From Clostridiales bacterium Firm_04 (GTDB taxonomy: Bacteria > Bacillota > Clostridia > Oscillospirales > Ruminococcaceae), in NCBI GenBank assembly GCA_001603005.1, contig LVAJ01000034.1:136082-179215 (forward strand): DNA of 43,134 nt, in the 5' to 3' direction. The notes below the pieces were generated by a model that saw only the letters and a list, made by a program, of their open reading frames with translations, had not been told where the DNA came from and did no database searches. A program made the position numbers and the translations under genes. How positions within the stretch are numbered: position 1 is the first letter of the stretch; the number at the start of each line of letters is the position of its first letter. Shown piece after piece: positions 1 to 11,000 of this stretch.

Positions 1-18
1 TCGGGAAGAAAAGGGCTT

Positions 19-56
19 GGGAAAAGCCCCCCTTTCTGAAAGGGGCAGCTTTTCCC
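19..56. other. Long perfect hairpin at window edge
   Basis: Bases 19-27 (GGGAAAAGC) pair perfectly with 48-56, and inside them CCCCTTT (29-35) pairs with AAAGGGG (39-45). No long T tract follows on either strand, so it is either the terminator stem of a gene outside the window or a repeat-type palindrome. The structure is seen directly; the role is open. Confidence 0.5.
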
Positions 57-68
57 ATTCAAAATAGC

Positions 69-95
69 ATCCGCGCAGCGGATTCCTCTTTTTTT
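69..95 (+). terminator. Rho-independent terminator of an upstream gene
   Basis: A six-base-pair stem, ATCCGC with GCGGAT around a GCA loop, is followed by a T-rich tract (TCCTCTTTTTTT). It would end transcription entering from the left and insulate the promoter at 148. Confidence 0.7.
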
Positions 96-147
96 ATGAC
101 TCCCTGTTTCGACCACTCCCCAGCGATGCGCACGAAACGGGATATGA

Positions 148-177
148 TTGACTTTTTCGGCTCTGCTGTGCTATAAT
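148..177 (+). promoter_or_regulatory. Extended -10 sigma-A promoter for the cohesin-dockerin gene
   Basis: TTGACT (148-153), an 18-base spacer and TATAAT (172-177), with TG at 169-170 forming an extended -10. The start codon at 222 has GGAG at 210-213. The sensor-pair genes follow the first gene after only 45 bases, so this promoter may drive all three. Confidence 0.8.
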
Positions 178-221
178 GCAGATATCATGATGTCCGGAAT
201 CTGAGAAACGGAGAACTGCTT

Positions 222-1190
222 ATGGATCTGAAAAAAAGAATCACTGCATGCCTGATCCCGCTGCTGATGTGCGGAACGGGATTTCCGGCAGGCAGCCAGC
301 CACGATATTTCTATGCTGCCGCTGAAATGCAGCAGGCAGATGCATCGGAAAATCCTTTCAACAAGCAGGACGACAAAGAAGTCCCCTATGACGGCTCGCG
401 CTGGATCCAGCCGAATGACTGGAACTGCCCGACGGTGAATCCCAAAGACTATCAGGGCGGGATCATGCTGTATTTTGACAAGATCGGGCTTGAGCCTGCG
501 TATGCGCCGGGCAAAACGCAGAGAGTCTATGTCAGCATCACGGGCGCGGATGAGCCGGTCAGCTACGCAAAATTCCATGTTTTTTACGATACCCGTCTGA
601 CTGTCAAACCCAATGTAAAAGGCGAAGTGATGAACACCGGCAAAGCATTCGAGGGCTTCTCAACAGGATCCGCGATGATCGCGGAAGGACAGCTTGCGTT
701 CTATGCCGTCTCCGATGATGCTGTAACGCTGCCGGCAAGCAGCCTGTTCACGATCGACTTTATCATACCTGAAAATGCTGAGCAGGGCGAACTCTATCCG
801 ATTGGCATTGCATATGAAGACGACGGCATTGTCGCCGACTGCTTTATCAGTTCGGCAAAGGATCATGCCGGAATGCTCCAGATGACCTATCTGTTCACCA
901 AGGGCATCCACAACGGATACATCAGAATTATAGGTGAAAAACAGACGACCGCTGCGACCACGGAAGCACTTCCGGCAGAGCCGCTTTGGGGCGATGTCAA
1001 CTGCGACGGAACGGTTTCTGCTGCAGATGCGGTGCTCCTGTGCAGGATCACCGCCGAGGATCCCTGCGACGATGTGCCGCTGACAGAACAGATGCTCACG
1101 GCGGCGGACTGTGACGGCGACCGTATGATCACCGTGCATGACGCCGTAAAGCTTCTGGCTTCTTTTCAGGCAGACAGCGGGCAGATATAA
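222..1190 (+). CDS. Secreted cohesin-like/dockerin protein
   Basis: A 322-residue protein. It starts with a signal peptide (basic MDLKK, hydrophobic core to about residue 25). Residues about 85-245 have the beta-sandwich pattern of a cohesin: an early strand with YAPG then YVSITG, a middle YDTRL, and a late FIIPENAEQGELYPIGI. A type I dockerin follows at about 254-318, with two calcium-loop half repeats (DVNCDGTVSAAD and DCDGDRMITVHD). In cellulosome biology such a protein could bind a dockerin partner and itself dock to a scaffoldin. The cohesin call rests on pattern only and is less certain than the dockerin. The gene sits directly before a two-component sensor pair, so it may be a surface component whose expression is tied to that signalling unit. 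Confidence 0.8.
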   Translation: MDLKKRITACLIPLLMCGTGFPAGSQPRYFYAAAEMQQADASENPFNKQDDKEVPYDGSRWIQPNDWNCPTVNPKDYQGGIMLYFDKIGLEPAYAPGKTQRVYVSITGADEPVSYAKFHVFYDTRLTVKPNVKGEVMNTGKAFEGFSTGSAMIAEGQLAFYAVSDDAVTLPASSLFTIDFIIPENAEQGELYPIGIAYEDDGIVADCFISSAKDHAGMLQMTYLFTKGIHNGYIRIIGEKQTTAATTEALPAEPLWGDVNCDGTVSAADAVLLCRITAEDPCDDVPLTEQMLTAADCDGDRMITVHDAVKLLASFQADSGQI

Positions 1191-1235
1191 TCCGCAGCAA
1201 ACGAAAAATCTTTGCAGGAAAGGAATGATGCGGCA

Positions 1236-2882
1236 ATGATACAGTCACAGACCAAAATCACGCTCCTGTTTCTCTGCGCACTGCTGTCTGCCGGCATCTG
1301 TCATGCACTGGAACAGCTCGCAATGCGCAGGGATGCGCTGTTTCTCAACACGGTCTTTTTCACCGGCAATCTGCTGATCTATTCCGGTCTGATCCTGTTC
1401 TGGCTGGTCTCGATCCGCAGGCGGCTTCTGCCGACACGCGCACGGACAAATATGCTTCTTTCCGGCCTGCTGATGCTGCTGTTTCTGATGGTGCGGGCTA
1501 TGAAATACCGCATCGGGCTGTGGTCGTTCGCGCTGTCAAAGCTATGCTGGTATCTCTATTACGTGCCGATCATCCTGATCCCGACGCTGTTCCTGATGAT
1601 CAGCCTCGACTGCGGCAATCCCGCCGCAAAGCAGAGCGGATTCCGGAAATATCTGCCGGTTCCGGCGCTGCTGCTCGTATGCGGGATCCTGACAAATGAC
1701 CTGCACCGCATGGCGTTTGTACTGGGATCTGCGGATCAGAAAGCGGTCATCGAACACGGACAGTATGCATACGGTGCGCTGTTCTATGCGGCGGAAATAT
1801 GGGTTTGCTGCATGATGACGGCAGGCGTTCTGCATCTGATCGCCATTTCGCGGCGGAGCAGACAGCACAAACAGATGATCCGTCCGCTGCTGTTCCTGCT
1901 GATGACGGCGGCGCTGCTGATCCTCGAACGGATGCTGGATCGCGCCGGACTGCCCGAACTGTTCATGATGCCGGAAATCTTGATCTTCTGCCTGATCGCG
2001 GTGCAGGAAAGCTGCATCCGGAACCGGCTGCTGCCGCATAATGACAATTACGAGGCGTTTTTCCCGCAGCTGGATCTGCCGCTAATGCTGACGGATCTGC
2101 AGCTCGATCCGGTCTATCAGACAGCGATTCCGGTCACGGCGGAAAAAGCGCTCCTGCGGCAGGCGGCTGAAAATCCGGTATATCCCGATCCGGATCTGCG
2201 GCTTTCCGGACTGCATCTGCCTGCCGGATACGCGTTCTTTACCGAGGATGAAAGCATCCTGAACCGTCTGAACGCGGAATTGCAGGATGCAAATGAGGTG
2301 CTCGCGCTGGAAAATGAACTGCTCATCCGCGAGCAGGAGCTGATCGCAGAAAAGGCGTCGATCGAGGAGCGCACGCTGCTCTATACGAAAGCCGAAAACG
2401 AGGTCTATCCCGCGCGGAAGCGCATGACGGAGATCCTTGCACATGCGCAGCCCGATACGCCCGCATTCCGGAGCGAGGTCGCCCGTGTGCTGGTGCTGAC
2501 GGCGTATGTCAAACGCAAGGCGAATTTCGTGATGATCGAAGCGGAGCGCAAAAACATGATGATCGAGGAGCTTGCCGCTGCATTGCAGGAATCTGCACAT
2601 TATCTCGGATACTGCGGCATGCATGCGACGGTCTGCATTACGGCGGAAGCGGATTTCCCGTGCAAAACCGCATCGGCGCTCTATGACAGCTTTGAAGCTG
2701 CCGCGGAAACGCTCTGCGGGCTGACGGCGGAGCTCTGGCTGCGGCTTTCGGATACAGAGCTGCTGATGCTTGCGGATACCGAACAGGCGGTGACGCTGCC
2801 GCCGCTGCCGCTGCCTGCATCCTGCGATTACGAGGACGGTCAGACGATCATCCGGATCTCTGCGGGGGGTGACAGCCTGTGA
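1236..2882 (+). CDS. 7TM membrane sensor, partner of the downstream histidine kinase
   Basis: A 548-residue protein. The ATG at 1236 (MIQSQTK) is chosen because AGGAAAGGA lies at 1216-1224; a TTG start at 1212 would fall on that signal. The first 260 residues form seven or eight hydrophobic helices like the 7TM input region of some clostridial histidine kinases. A charged coiled coil follows at about 335-390, then a helical region and a C-terminal part that resembles a degenerate kinase core. I see no phosphoacceptor His block, N box or glycine boxes, so it is probably not an active kinase. The stop overlaps the GTG start of the next gene (GTGA), so the two proteins are likely made together and may form a heteromeric receptor. 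The ligand is unknown. Confidence 0.7.
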   Translation: MIQSQTKITLLFLCALLSAGICHALEQLAMRRDALFLNTVFFTGNLLIYSGLILFWLVSIRRRLLPTRARTNMLLSGLLMLLFLMVRAMKYRIGLWSFALSKLCWYLYYVPIILIPTLFLMISLDCGNPAAKQSGFRKYLPVPALLLVCGILTNDLHRMAFVLGSADQKAVIEHGQYAYGALFYAAEIWVCCMMTAGVLHLIAISRRSRQHKQMIRPLLFLLMTAALLILERMLDRAGLPELFMMPEILIFCLIAVQESCIRNRLLPHNDNYEAFFPQLDLPLMLTDLQLDPVYQTAIPVTAEKALLRQAAENPVYPDPDLRLSGLHLPAGYAFFTEDESILNRLNAELQDANEVLALENELLIREQELIAEKASIEERTLLYTKAENEVYPARKRMTEILAHAQPDTPAFRSEVARVLVLTAYVKRKANFVMIEAERKNMMIEELAAALQESAHYLGYCGMHATVCITAEADFPCKTASALYDSFEAAAETLCGLTAELWLRLSDTELLMLADTEQAVTLPPLPLPASCDYEDGQTIIRISAGGDSL

Positions 2883-4168
2883 CACCGTTTTCAGAAGTCT
2901 ATACCGGCATTTGCGGCGTGCTGCTCTATTCCGCGGCACTGCTGCTCGCGGTCTGTCAGCTGGCGGCGCTGGTCTTTTCCGTCCAGATCGTGCGCAGCAG
3001 AAAACACATTCTGTTCGCTGCGATCCATGTGCTGACCGGTACCGCCCTGCTGATTTTGCTGCTGTACAGCAACTGGGAGCAGGTGCTGCTGTCTGAAGGC
3101 GGGATTTCCGCACTGCACAGCATCTCGGTCCGCATGTTCGCCGTTCCGTGGGGGTGCTATCTGCTGGCAGAGCTGGTTTTCGGGGTGATCCTGATGCAGC
3201 AGGTGCGCGATCTGCGCCGCTACCGGAAAACGCATCTTTCACCGGATGACATTAAGGAAGCGCTTGACTGGCTGCCGGCTGCGGTGTGCATCGCGGATGA
3301 AAACGGGACGGTGCTGCTCTCGAATCTCGCGATGAACGATCTGGCGCAGTGCATCACGGGCAAGCCGCTTTCCGATCTGCGGCGCCTGTGGGAGACCGTC
3401 GCGGCGCAGGGGGAACAGCAGGATGCCGGCTATATTGTTCCGGCAAAGGATGAGCGGTACTACCTGTTCACAAAAGCGCCGCTGACCTTGCCGCAGGGGG
3501 ATTCGCAGCAGAACTTTGTGCGCTGTATCGCCTCGGACATGACGGAAAAATACCGGCTGCGGCAGGAGCTTTCCGGCAAAAACAAGCATCTCACAGCGGT
3601 ACAGGCGCGCATGAAGGCTGTTGCGGCGCGCGAACGCAGTCTGATCGCTGCGCGGGAGATCATGCATGCGCGGATGTCGGTACACAACCAGATGGGCGGC
3701 GTGCTGCTCTCCGCAAAATACTATCTGGATCATCCGGAAAACATGGATGAAACCCGTCTGCTGCATATGCTGGAATATAACAATGCATTTTTTCAGGCGG
3801 AACCGGAACAGGCGCCGGATGCCGTATCCGAAGCGATGCAGGCTGCCGGACGTATCGGCGTGACGGTCAGCATTGCGGGGGCGATTCCGGAGCATGCAGC
3901 ATTCCGCGCGCTCCTTGCGCAGGCGATCGAACAGTGCGCCGCCAATACCGTGCGGCATGCCGGCGGAGACCGGCTCAACGTCCGGATCACAGAGCAGGAG
4001 ACACAGTTCTGCGCGTTCTTTACAAACAACGGCATGCCGCCGGCATCCCCTGTCAAGGCGACGGGCGGGCTGGCGATGCTCGCGGCAAATGTCCGACAGG
4101 CGGGCGGTGAACTGACGATCGGAAGCGAACCGGTCTTTCGGCTCAAATTCACCGCACCAAAATCATAA
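2879..4168 (+). CDS. PAS-domain sensor histidine kinase
   Basis: A 429-residue protein starting with GTG inside the previous stop. Three transmembrane helices (about 8-35, 43-63, 87-108) lead to a PAS-like fold at about 126-222 (DWLPAAVCIADENG). A helical dimerisation region holds MSVHNQMG, with H269 the likely phosphoacceptor. The ATP-binding domain is recognisable by an N box, EQCAANTVRHAGGD (351-364), and a glycine segment, TGGLAML (395-401). The layout fits the NarX/LytS-like class that pairs with LuxR-type response regulators, and one lies next at 4305. A strong terminator follows at 4178. It presumably phosphorylates that regulator; the signal is unknown. Confidence 0.85.
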   Translation: MTPFSEVYTGICGVLLYSAALLLAVCQLAALVFSVQIVRSRKHILFAAIHVLTGTALLILLLYSNWEQVLLSEGGISALHSISVRMFAVPWGCYLLAELVFGVILMQQVRDLRRYRKTHLSPDDIKEALDWLPAAVCIADENGTVLLSNLAMNDLAQCITGKPLSDLRRLWETVAAQGEQQDAGYIVPAKDERYYLFTKAPLTLPQGDSQQNFVRCIASDMTEKYRLRQELSGKNKHLTAVQARMKAVAARERSLIAAREIMHARMSVHNQMGGVLLSAKYYLDHPENMDETRLLHMLEYNNAFFQAEPEQAPDAVSEAMQAAGRIGVTVSIAGAIPEHAAFRALLAQAIEQCAANTVRHAGGDRLNVRITEQETQFCAFFTNNGMPPASPVKATGGLAMLAANVRQAGGELTIGSEPVFRLKFTAPKS

Positions 4169-4177
4169 AAAAACAAA

Positions 4178-4216
4178 CAGCGCTTCGCAAAAATGCTGCC
4201 GGAGCGCTGCTTTTTT
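4178..4216 (+). terminator. Rho-independent terminator after the kinase gene
   Basis: CAGCGCT (4178-4184) pairs with AGCGCTG (4203-4209), followed by CTTTTTT. It separates the sensor genes from the regulator gene, which has its own promoter. Confidence 0.85.
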
Positions 4217-4238
4217 GCCTGTATCCCCCATTTGGGTG

Positions 4239-4267
4239 GTGACAATTTTATACCAATCTGTTATAAT
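4239..4267 (+). promoter_or_regulatory. Promoter for response regulator and giant dockerin protein
   Basis: GTGACA (4239-4244), a 17-base spacer and TATAAT (4262-4267). The next gene begins at 4305 behind AGGAAAGG (4291-4298). No separate promoter is evident before 5002, so the regulator and the giant surface protein are probably co-transcribed. Confidence 0.75.
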
Positions 4268-4304
4268 AAGAATTACTACGAAATACAGGCAGGAAAGGCA
4301 GGTG

Positions 4305-4976
4305 ATGAAAATGGACAAACCATACAAAGTGATCATTGTGGACGATGAAATGATCTCGCGCGGATTCATGGAGCTGTTTATCAAGCCCTCGAAGGACTAT
4401 GAAGTCGTGGCGGCGCTCCCCTTTGCAAAGGATGCGCTGCTCTGGTGTCAGCAGCATACCCCGCCCGATCTCATTATCATGGATGTGATGATGGCGCAGG
4501 GCATCGACGGGCTGACCGCTGCGGCACAGCTCAAGGCGGAATATCCGCAGACAAAGCTGCTCCTTGTGACCTCAATGGCGGATGCGGACTGGCTCGAAAA
4601 GGCAAAGGCGGCGAAGATCGAAAGCTTCTGGTTCAAGACCTACTCCACGCTCTCGCTGCTCGACGTCATGAACAAGACAATGGCGGGCGAATCGGTCTAT
4701 CCGGATGAGGCGCCGGCGGTGATGCTCGGATGCATTCCTGCCGCGGAGCTGAGCAGACAGCAGCGCACGCTTCTGCGGTATCTGACCGAGGGACTTTCCA
4801 ACCGCGAGATCGCAGAGCGCATGGGCATCAGCCCGAACACCGTCAAGGATCATCTGGATGACATGATGGACAAAACCGGCATCCATTCGCGGACAGCGCT
4901 GGTCGCGCAGGCTTCGCGGCTCGGCGTTGTCGTCAGCGAAAAAGACCGCCTGAAACAGTCAGAAGATGACGAATGA
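4305..4976 (+). CDS. LuxR/NarL-family response regulator
   Basis: A 223-residue protein; the ATG at 4305 (MKMDKP) lies six bases after AGGAAAGG. The receiver domain has the acidic cluster D13-D14-E15, the phosphoacceptor D60 in IIMDVMM, the switch residue T89 and the conserved K111. The C-terminal half is a LuxR-type helix-turn-helix (SRQQRTLLRYLTEGLSNREI, then a recognition helix around NTVKDHLDDM). It is the expected partner of the kinase at 2879. The next gene begins 25 bases downstream with no terminator between, so the regulator probably travels in one transcript with the giant dockerin protein. Its target promoters cannot be read from sequence; those at 148 and 4239 are natural candidates. 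Confidence 0.9.
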   Translation: MKMDKPYKVIIVDDEMISRGFMELFIKPSKDYEVVAALPFAKDALLWCQQHTPPDLIIMDVMMAQGIDGLTAAAQLKAEYPQTKLLLVTSMADADWLEKAKAAKIESFWFKTYSTLSLLDVMNKTMAGESVYPDEAPAVMLGCIPAAELSRQQRTLLRYLTEGLSNREIAERMGISPNTVKDHLDDMMDKTGIHSRTALVAQASRLGVVVSEKDRLKQSEDDE

Positions 4977-5001
4977 AACCCGTTACAGAGGTGAATGTGA
5001 A

Positions 5002-8000
5002 ATGAAAAAACGAATACGCTTTTTATCCCTGCTGATGTCCGGCGTCATGGCAGCATCCCTGCTGCCGGCACAGCTTTCCGACATCGCGCTCCCGGCACAC
5101 GCGGAGCCTTCCGATAAAACCGACCTGACCATTGACTTTGACCAGAGTGCCGTTTCTGCGGACGCCGCACGGCTAAACAGTTATTGGGAGAACCGGACAT
5201 CATATGCATGGCTCCAGCAGGACTACGGCAAAATCAGCTGGAAGCCGGCATTGTACTGGACCTGCAACAATGATCCTGCCGGCTGGTCATACTGGATCCG
5301 CAATCAGACAAATCGGGGAGGTCTTCCCAATATAAAGACGGATCCCATAACCGGTTCAATTTCTGCTATTATCAGCGAATCCGATGCAAGAAAATACTTT
5401 AACAATCATGTCCAGCCGTATTCGCTCCGGAAGCTGCTGGAATCCGAGGATGAAAATGACAAGTATATTGCGCTCGCAGCGGATGATACCCATGATGAGC
5501 GGAATCGCGATGAGTGGGAAACGATCCGGATCACCAAGGACAAGGTGCTGGATCTGAACGGTCATACGCTGGAGATCCGCTATGACCGCAACTGCGACAA
5601 CAGCGACAATCATTATCAGAATAAAAAGGATCCGAGCACACACAAGGCGGTCGCCTTTGAGATCACAAAGGGCGCAACGCTGACGATCATCGACTCCTCT
5701 GCATGGCGCGGCGAAGGGCCGGACGGCAAGGGAACCGGTAAAATGATTTTTACCGCATATATGATCAGTCCGTTTAACTATGCGATCTATACCTATACCA
5801 CCCGTGACCTGTTCCATGTCAACAACGGAAATCTTGTGGTCTACGGCGGCACCTTCCAGGCAGGCAGAAAAAAAGCGCAGTCGAAATCCAAATTCTCGTG
5901 GTCAAAGCTCAAAGCGACGGTCGGAACTGCCGTGGAGCTGGGCGTCAATGTTGCGGAATACGCAACGGGACTGAATGTTGCAACCGCAGAATATGAGGAT
6001 CTGACGAACAAGCTGAATCAGCCGGTTGACAAGGATGGTCTGAAAGAAATGGCGGAGCTTGGCAAGAAGGATCAGGAGATCCCGGCGGGATTGTCTGATA
6101 CGGTCCAGCGAAGCGGAAAACCGGACGGCGTTCCCCCGACAGAGCCGGAAAAGAAAAAGGATACGCCCGATCAGAAAGAAAGCCGCAATCAGACGATCGG
6201 CGAAAAGGATACGGACGAGAAGACGAAGCAGGGCAGCGAAGCTGATCCGGAAGACAAGAACAAGGCAAACGACAAAAAGAATGCAAAAGAGGAAAAGGGC
6301 AAGAATACACAGCTTGCCGAAGCACAGAACAACATCATCAACAAGGCAACGGATAAATCCAAGATCGGAAATATCGTGGACAGTGCGTTCGGTCTGATCG
6401 GGCAGATCGCAGATATGTGCGGAGAAGACCTTTCCTCGATCGTGACACAGGCGATTCAGGGTACGGTCGTCAAGGTCGGAAACTACGGTTCCTTTGTTTC
6501 CTACGGCGGCACGTTCCAGGGCTACGGCTCTACGCCGAATACCCGAAATGCTGTTGTTGAAGTCTACAGCGCGCCGGACTCCAATCCAATGATCTGGGAT
6601 AAGGAAAAGAATGCAGGCGGCGTTGCATATATCTACGACGGCACCTTTGAAGCCTATAACGGCGCCAATGTGTTCAATTTTGTCAGAGACAAGGAAGTGC
6701 AGTATGCACATCAGTGGGTGCGCGATGAAAACGGCGTGCGCAGTCCGAATCCGGTCAAGGTACAGCTTTCCACCTATGAAACAGGCGGCGTTGAGGTGCT
6801 GTATTATCAGAACCAGTCGAAGCTGGATGCCGGCACGGAAACGGTACCGGTACCGATCAACACCTCGAACGTGCAGGTGCGCGGCGGCACCTTCCGCTGC
6901 TTCTATGACATCATGAACGTGGGCATCAATGACGATACGAGCTGGAATCCGGATAACAAGGACAGATTCCACATTTTCCCCGGCACAATGGGCAGCGTGA
7001 ATCTCGGTGCCGAATCCTTCAATACAAAGCTGATCCAGGACGGCAGAATCCAGATCGACGATCCCTACGGCGCCGGCGCGCTGGTGCTGATGGATGAGCG
7101 CTCCGAGGAAGAAGCAGGCAATAACGGCTTATATTACTACCGCCTGTTCTGCACCGATACAGAACTGCGGTATAAGTCCTATCTGAATGTTTATCCCCAG
7201 AAATCGCTGATCGGTACATCGCGCTCCATGCAGCTTTCGACCTATCGCAGCGCGGACAACGGCAATGAGGAAACGGTCACAAAGCTGCTGTTCGCGGATG
7301 ACGGCAAAGACAATATCCGCGCACCCTACCGGCAGACAGAATACTACTTCGATTATAAGTATAACAACACTGACGCAGAATCCTATTTTGTCATGCCGAA
7401 CTTCTATAACAGTCAGCAGTCCAAAATGGATGTCTACGGCGAATATCTTTCCAATTCCGAAGTCTGGTACTACGCCGAGCCGCAGAAAGCACCCGGCGGT
7501 CAGATCCCGGATCCCGGTTACAGCAATCACTATGCGATCTTTACTGACAAAAACGGCAACAGACACGAGATCGACGACCGCAACTACGGTTCGGAATTTC
7601 ATAATAAGATCAGCAAATCTGCTGCCGGCGATGTCTCATATTTCCTTGATAGCTTTGCCGCGATGCGCAGAAATCTGCACTATTTCACATACAGGATCTA
7701 CCGTGTGGATCCGCTGACGCGCGAAAACCTCAGCGAGTCCGGAGAATACGGCGTGGATGATCCGCTGTTCACCGTCCGCTACGGCGCAAACACGGATTCC
7801 CTCAAGTGCAAGCTGCCGCTGAAAATGCTGGAGCGCGAGATCATGAAGCGCCGGCCGGAGCTGAACTGGCAGGGCTATCAGGACGGCGAAATGTACCGCA
7901 TCGTCCTGAATGTTGAGGAATATCTGGATTTCGGTGACGGCATCGGCGAACAGTCCCTGTCGCCGGCATCGAACGAGACCTCGATCCTGTTCCGCTGCTA

Positions 8001-11000
8001 TTCCAAGACCGAAGAGGCAGATTCGTCAACCGTTTACAACCCGGTTCTCTTTACGCCCCTGCGCTGGGATTACAATGCTTCGACAAAGGGCAGCACGCAG
8101 TTCGTGACGGATCTCACCGATCTGAAACCGATCACCACGACGCAGACATTCAAACGCGGCGACCTGTTTGACTATCCGGTCAGCGGAACGATCAGGCGCG
8201 GTGACGGAGAGATTATTTCCGGAGAGATCACCCAAAAGACGGATATCGACAAAAGCAAACTGGACCGCGCAGATGCGCTGAAAAGATTTTCCAATAAATT
8301 CCCGAAAAAGGACGCAATTGCAAGCGACAGCGTTGCGCAGATCACAATGCTCAACGGAAAGGCGGGCATGACAGACTGCATCGGTCACAGAAAGGTCTTT
8401 GATCTCTACTATCAGTGGTGGGAAGTGACAAAGGACGGCAAGCCTGTCCGTCTGCTTGCCGGTACGGATCATGTCTATGACAGCAGCATGGGATCGAAAT
8501 CCATGCACAGCCCTGCGCACTGGAATTTCAACCTTGTGAAGCCGGACGGCACGAAGTATCAGTATTGCAATACTGTCGATCCGCTCGATCCGAATGCGAA
8601 AAACTATGGCTCGAACGGTCTGCCGAAGGTCGGAACCGAATACGGGGTTGACTGGGAATGGACAGACGAGCAGATCCATTTGTATTCCACACAGACAACA
8701 AAAATGACAAGGCTGACAAAAGACGGTACAGACAATCTCTATCTCGGAAACAACAAGATCTTTGAAACCAACACGGACAGATGCTATATCCCGCAGGATA
8801 TGGCAGGCAAATATTTGCAGGTCAAGGTCATTGCACTGAACAATTACTGGCAGGAAGCATTTGACATGAAGCAGACATTCGAGTCGCAGATTGTTCAGGT
8901 CGTCGATTCGCACGGCGAGCTGAAAATGAAAGCCGAAACAAAGTATGCAGACGGCAAAACCTATGCGGCATACGATCATCCGGCGACGCTTTCTGTCAGT
9001 CAGGTCAGAACGCTGGATGAGGGCGAGGTCATCAGCTCGGTTGAATACTATGCAGGCGTCAAAGCCGGCGGCAAGCCCTCGATCGTGTTTGACAACCTCA
9101 AAATCACCGATCCGGCGAAGCTGCCGAAGGTCAAGTATCCGGATGACTTCTATCCCGATCTGGACAAAGAGGAACTGAAAAAGCTGAAATCCCATGAGGT
9201 CAATTATCAGATCCTCATCGAAACAAGCAAGGGCTCGCAGAAACTCCGCGACAGCTTTACCGAATCGCAGGCACTTCGCTATGAGGTCGAGACAGAATCG
9301 CTCCGGCAGCGGATCAACAGCGAGGAGACATTCAAGCTTTCCGAGATCCGGAGCGGAAAATACGATTCCGGCTTACAGGCATTCTCGTATGAGCCAAAAT
9401 ACGCGACAGTCGGCTTCTGCGATTTCGCCGCTGCCCAAAGCACAGATCCTTCCGTTGCAAAGCTGGATGAACAGGGCAAACTGTTCTTCGGCGGCAGCAG
9501 CGGTGAAACGGAAATCACCTTCAAGGGACTGAAAAATGAGGACGTTTCCCTGAAAATCACCGTCATCCATGACTACGACTGCTTTGAGATCAGCGGTATC
9601 AAGCCGCCGGTCTACGGCGAAAAGCTGGACTTCACTTCCCCTGCCGTGCCGGATGATGCACCCTACCGCATCACCGATGTCAAATGGTACAAGGGCAACT
9701 ACGATGAAGCCGGCAAGGACGAGACTGTTGCATATTTCCAGCCGTACAGAATCGAGATCACGATCGAATCAAACGAATACAGCAAAGCCGACGAGCTCTC
9801 GGACTACATTCTGAAAGCGGAGCAGGCAGACGGCACCGTCGAAACGGTCACCGGCGAGACATGGAGAGAATATGTGGAGTCCCCTGACGGCAGCGGGCTC
9901 ATCCCCGGACAGAAATACATCATCGACTATACCTATCCCGCACTGACCGACCACAGCGCAACGGTCATTGACAAGGTGTACATGGACTTCCCGACAACGG
10001 TCACAGAGGGCGACAACTTCCGCAAATGGCTGGAAGATGTGCATATCTACACGAACGGCTATAACGAGGGATTCCAGTTTACCGTTACACCGACCTACGG
10101 CGCAGAAGCCGAAAAGATCGCTTCGGCATACGGTTACGGCATGAACAACGGCAAGCAGATCAATGTCTTTATCAAGGGCGTGCAGACCGGTCTTGCGGCA
10201 GAGATCGAGATTCCGTATGAACTGAAAAAGCTCGGCGACGTCTTTGCAGAAAATGTCACGCTCTATGTCAACGGCGAGGAGAGCAAAAACAAGCTGAGTA
10301 TGGGCTCTGACCGCATCCGCCTTGCGGCGCCCGATTCCCTGACGATCCTTGACGGCGCTGCACCGGCTGTCCTGCCGGCATACACCATGTCGGGCACGGA
10401 TGCCGTTGTCGGCGAGACCATTTCGCTGCGGGATCTTCTGATCACCGATGATCCGCGCGTCGGGATCACGCTGAAAGATGTGCTCGTCTACGGCAGCAAT
10501 GATTCCGCTGCGGAATATGTAAACTATGATCTGAAAGAGGGCATTGTGACGCCGGTCAAGGCAGCAGTGTTCCAGTGGAGCAGCGATGAACTGAAGCTCG
10601 TGTATCAGATCGGATTTGATGCAGACGGCGACGGCTATCCGGAATTCCAGGAAGACCGCACGCTGAGCATTGCGAAGATCTATGCAGACGCTTCCGAAGT
10701 GCCGGAAAAGCCTGTGACTGCACCCAAAACACGCAATATCAAGGTCAAGGTGCTGGCACCGGACGGCAAGACCGCTTCCGAGGGCGAATATCTGTATGAC
10801 GGTTCGCTCACGGTCATTCCGGAAGTCGAAAACACCTTTATCGAAGGCATTTATGATGCGGACGGCAAGCAGATCACGGAATCTGCATTCGAGGACGGCG
10901 GAAGCTATACGGTCAAGACTGTTTCCGCGGACAGCATTGAAATTCACGCAGGCAAGGATTCTGTCTTTGCATTTGTCCGGCAGACGGACGGCAGCAATCT

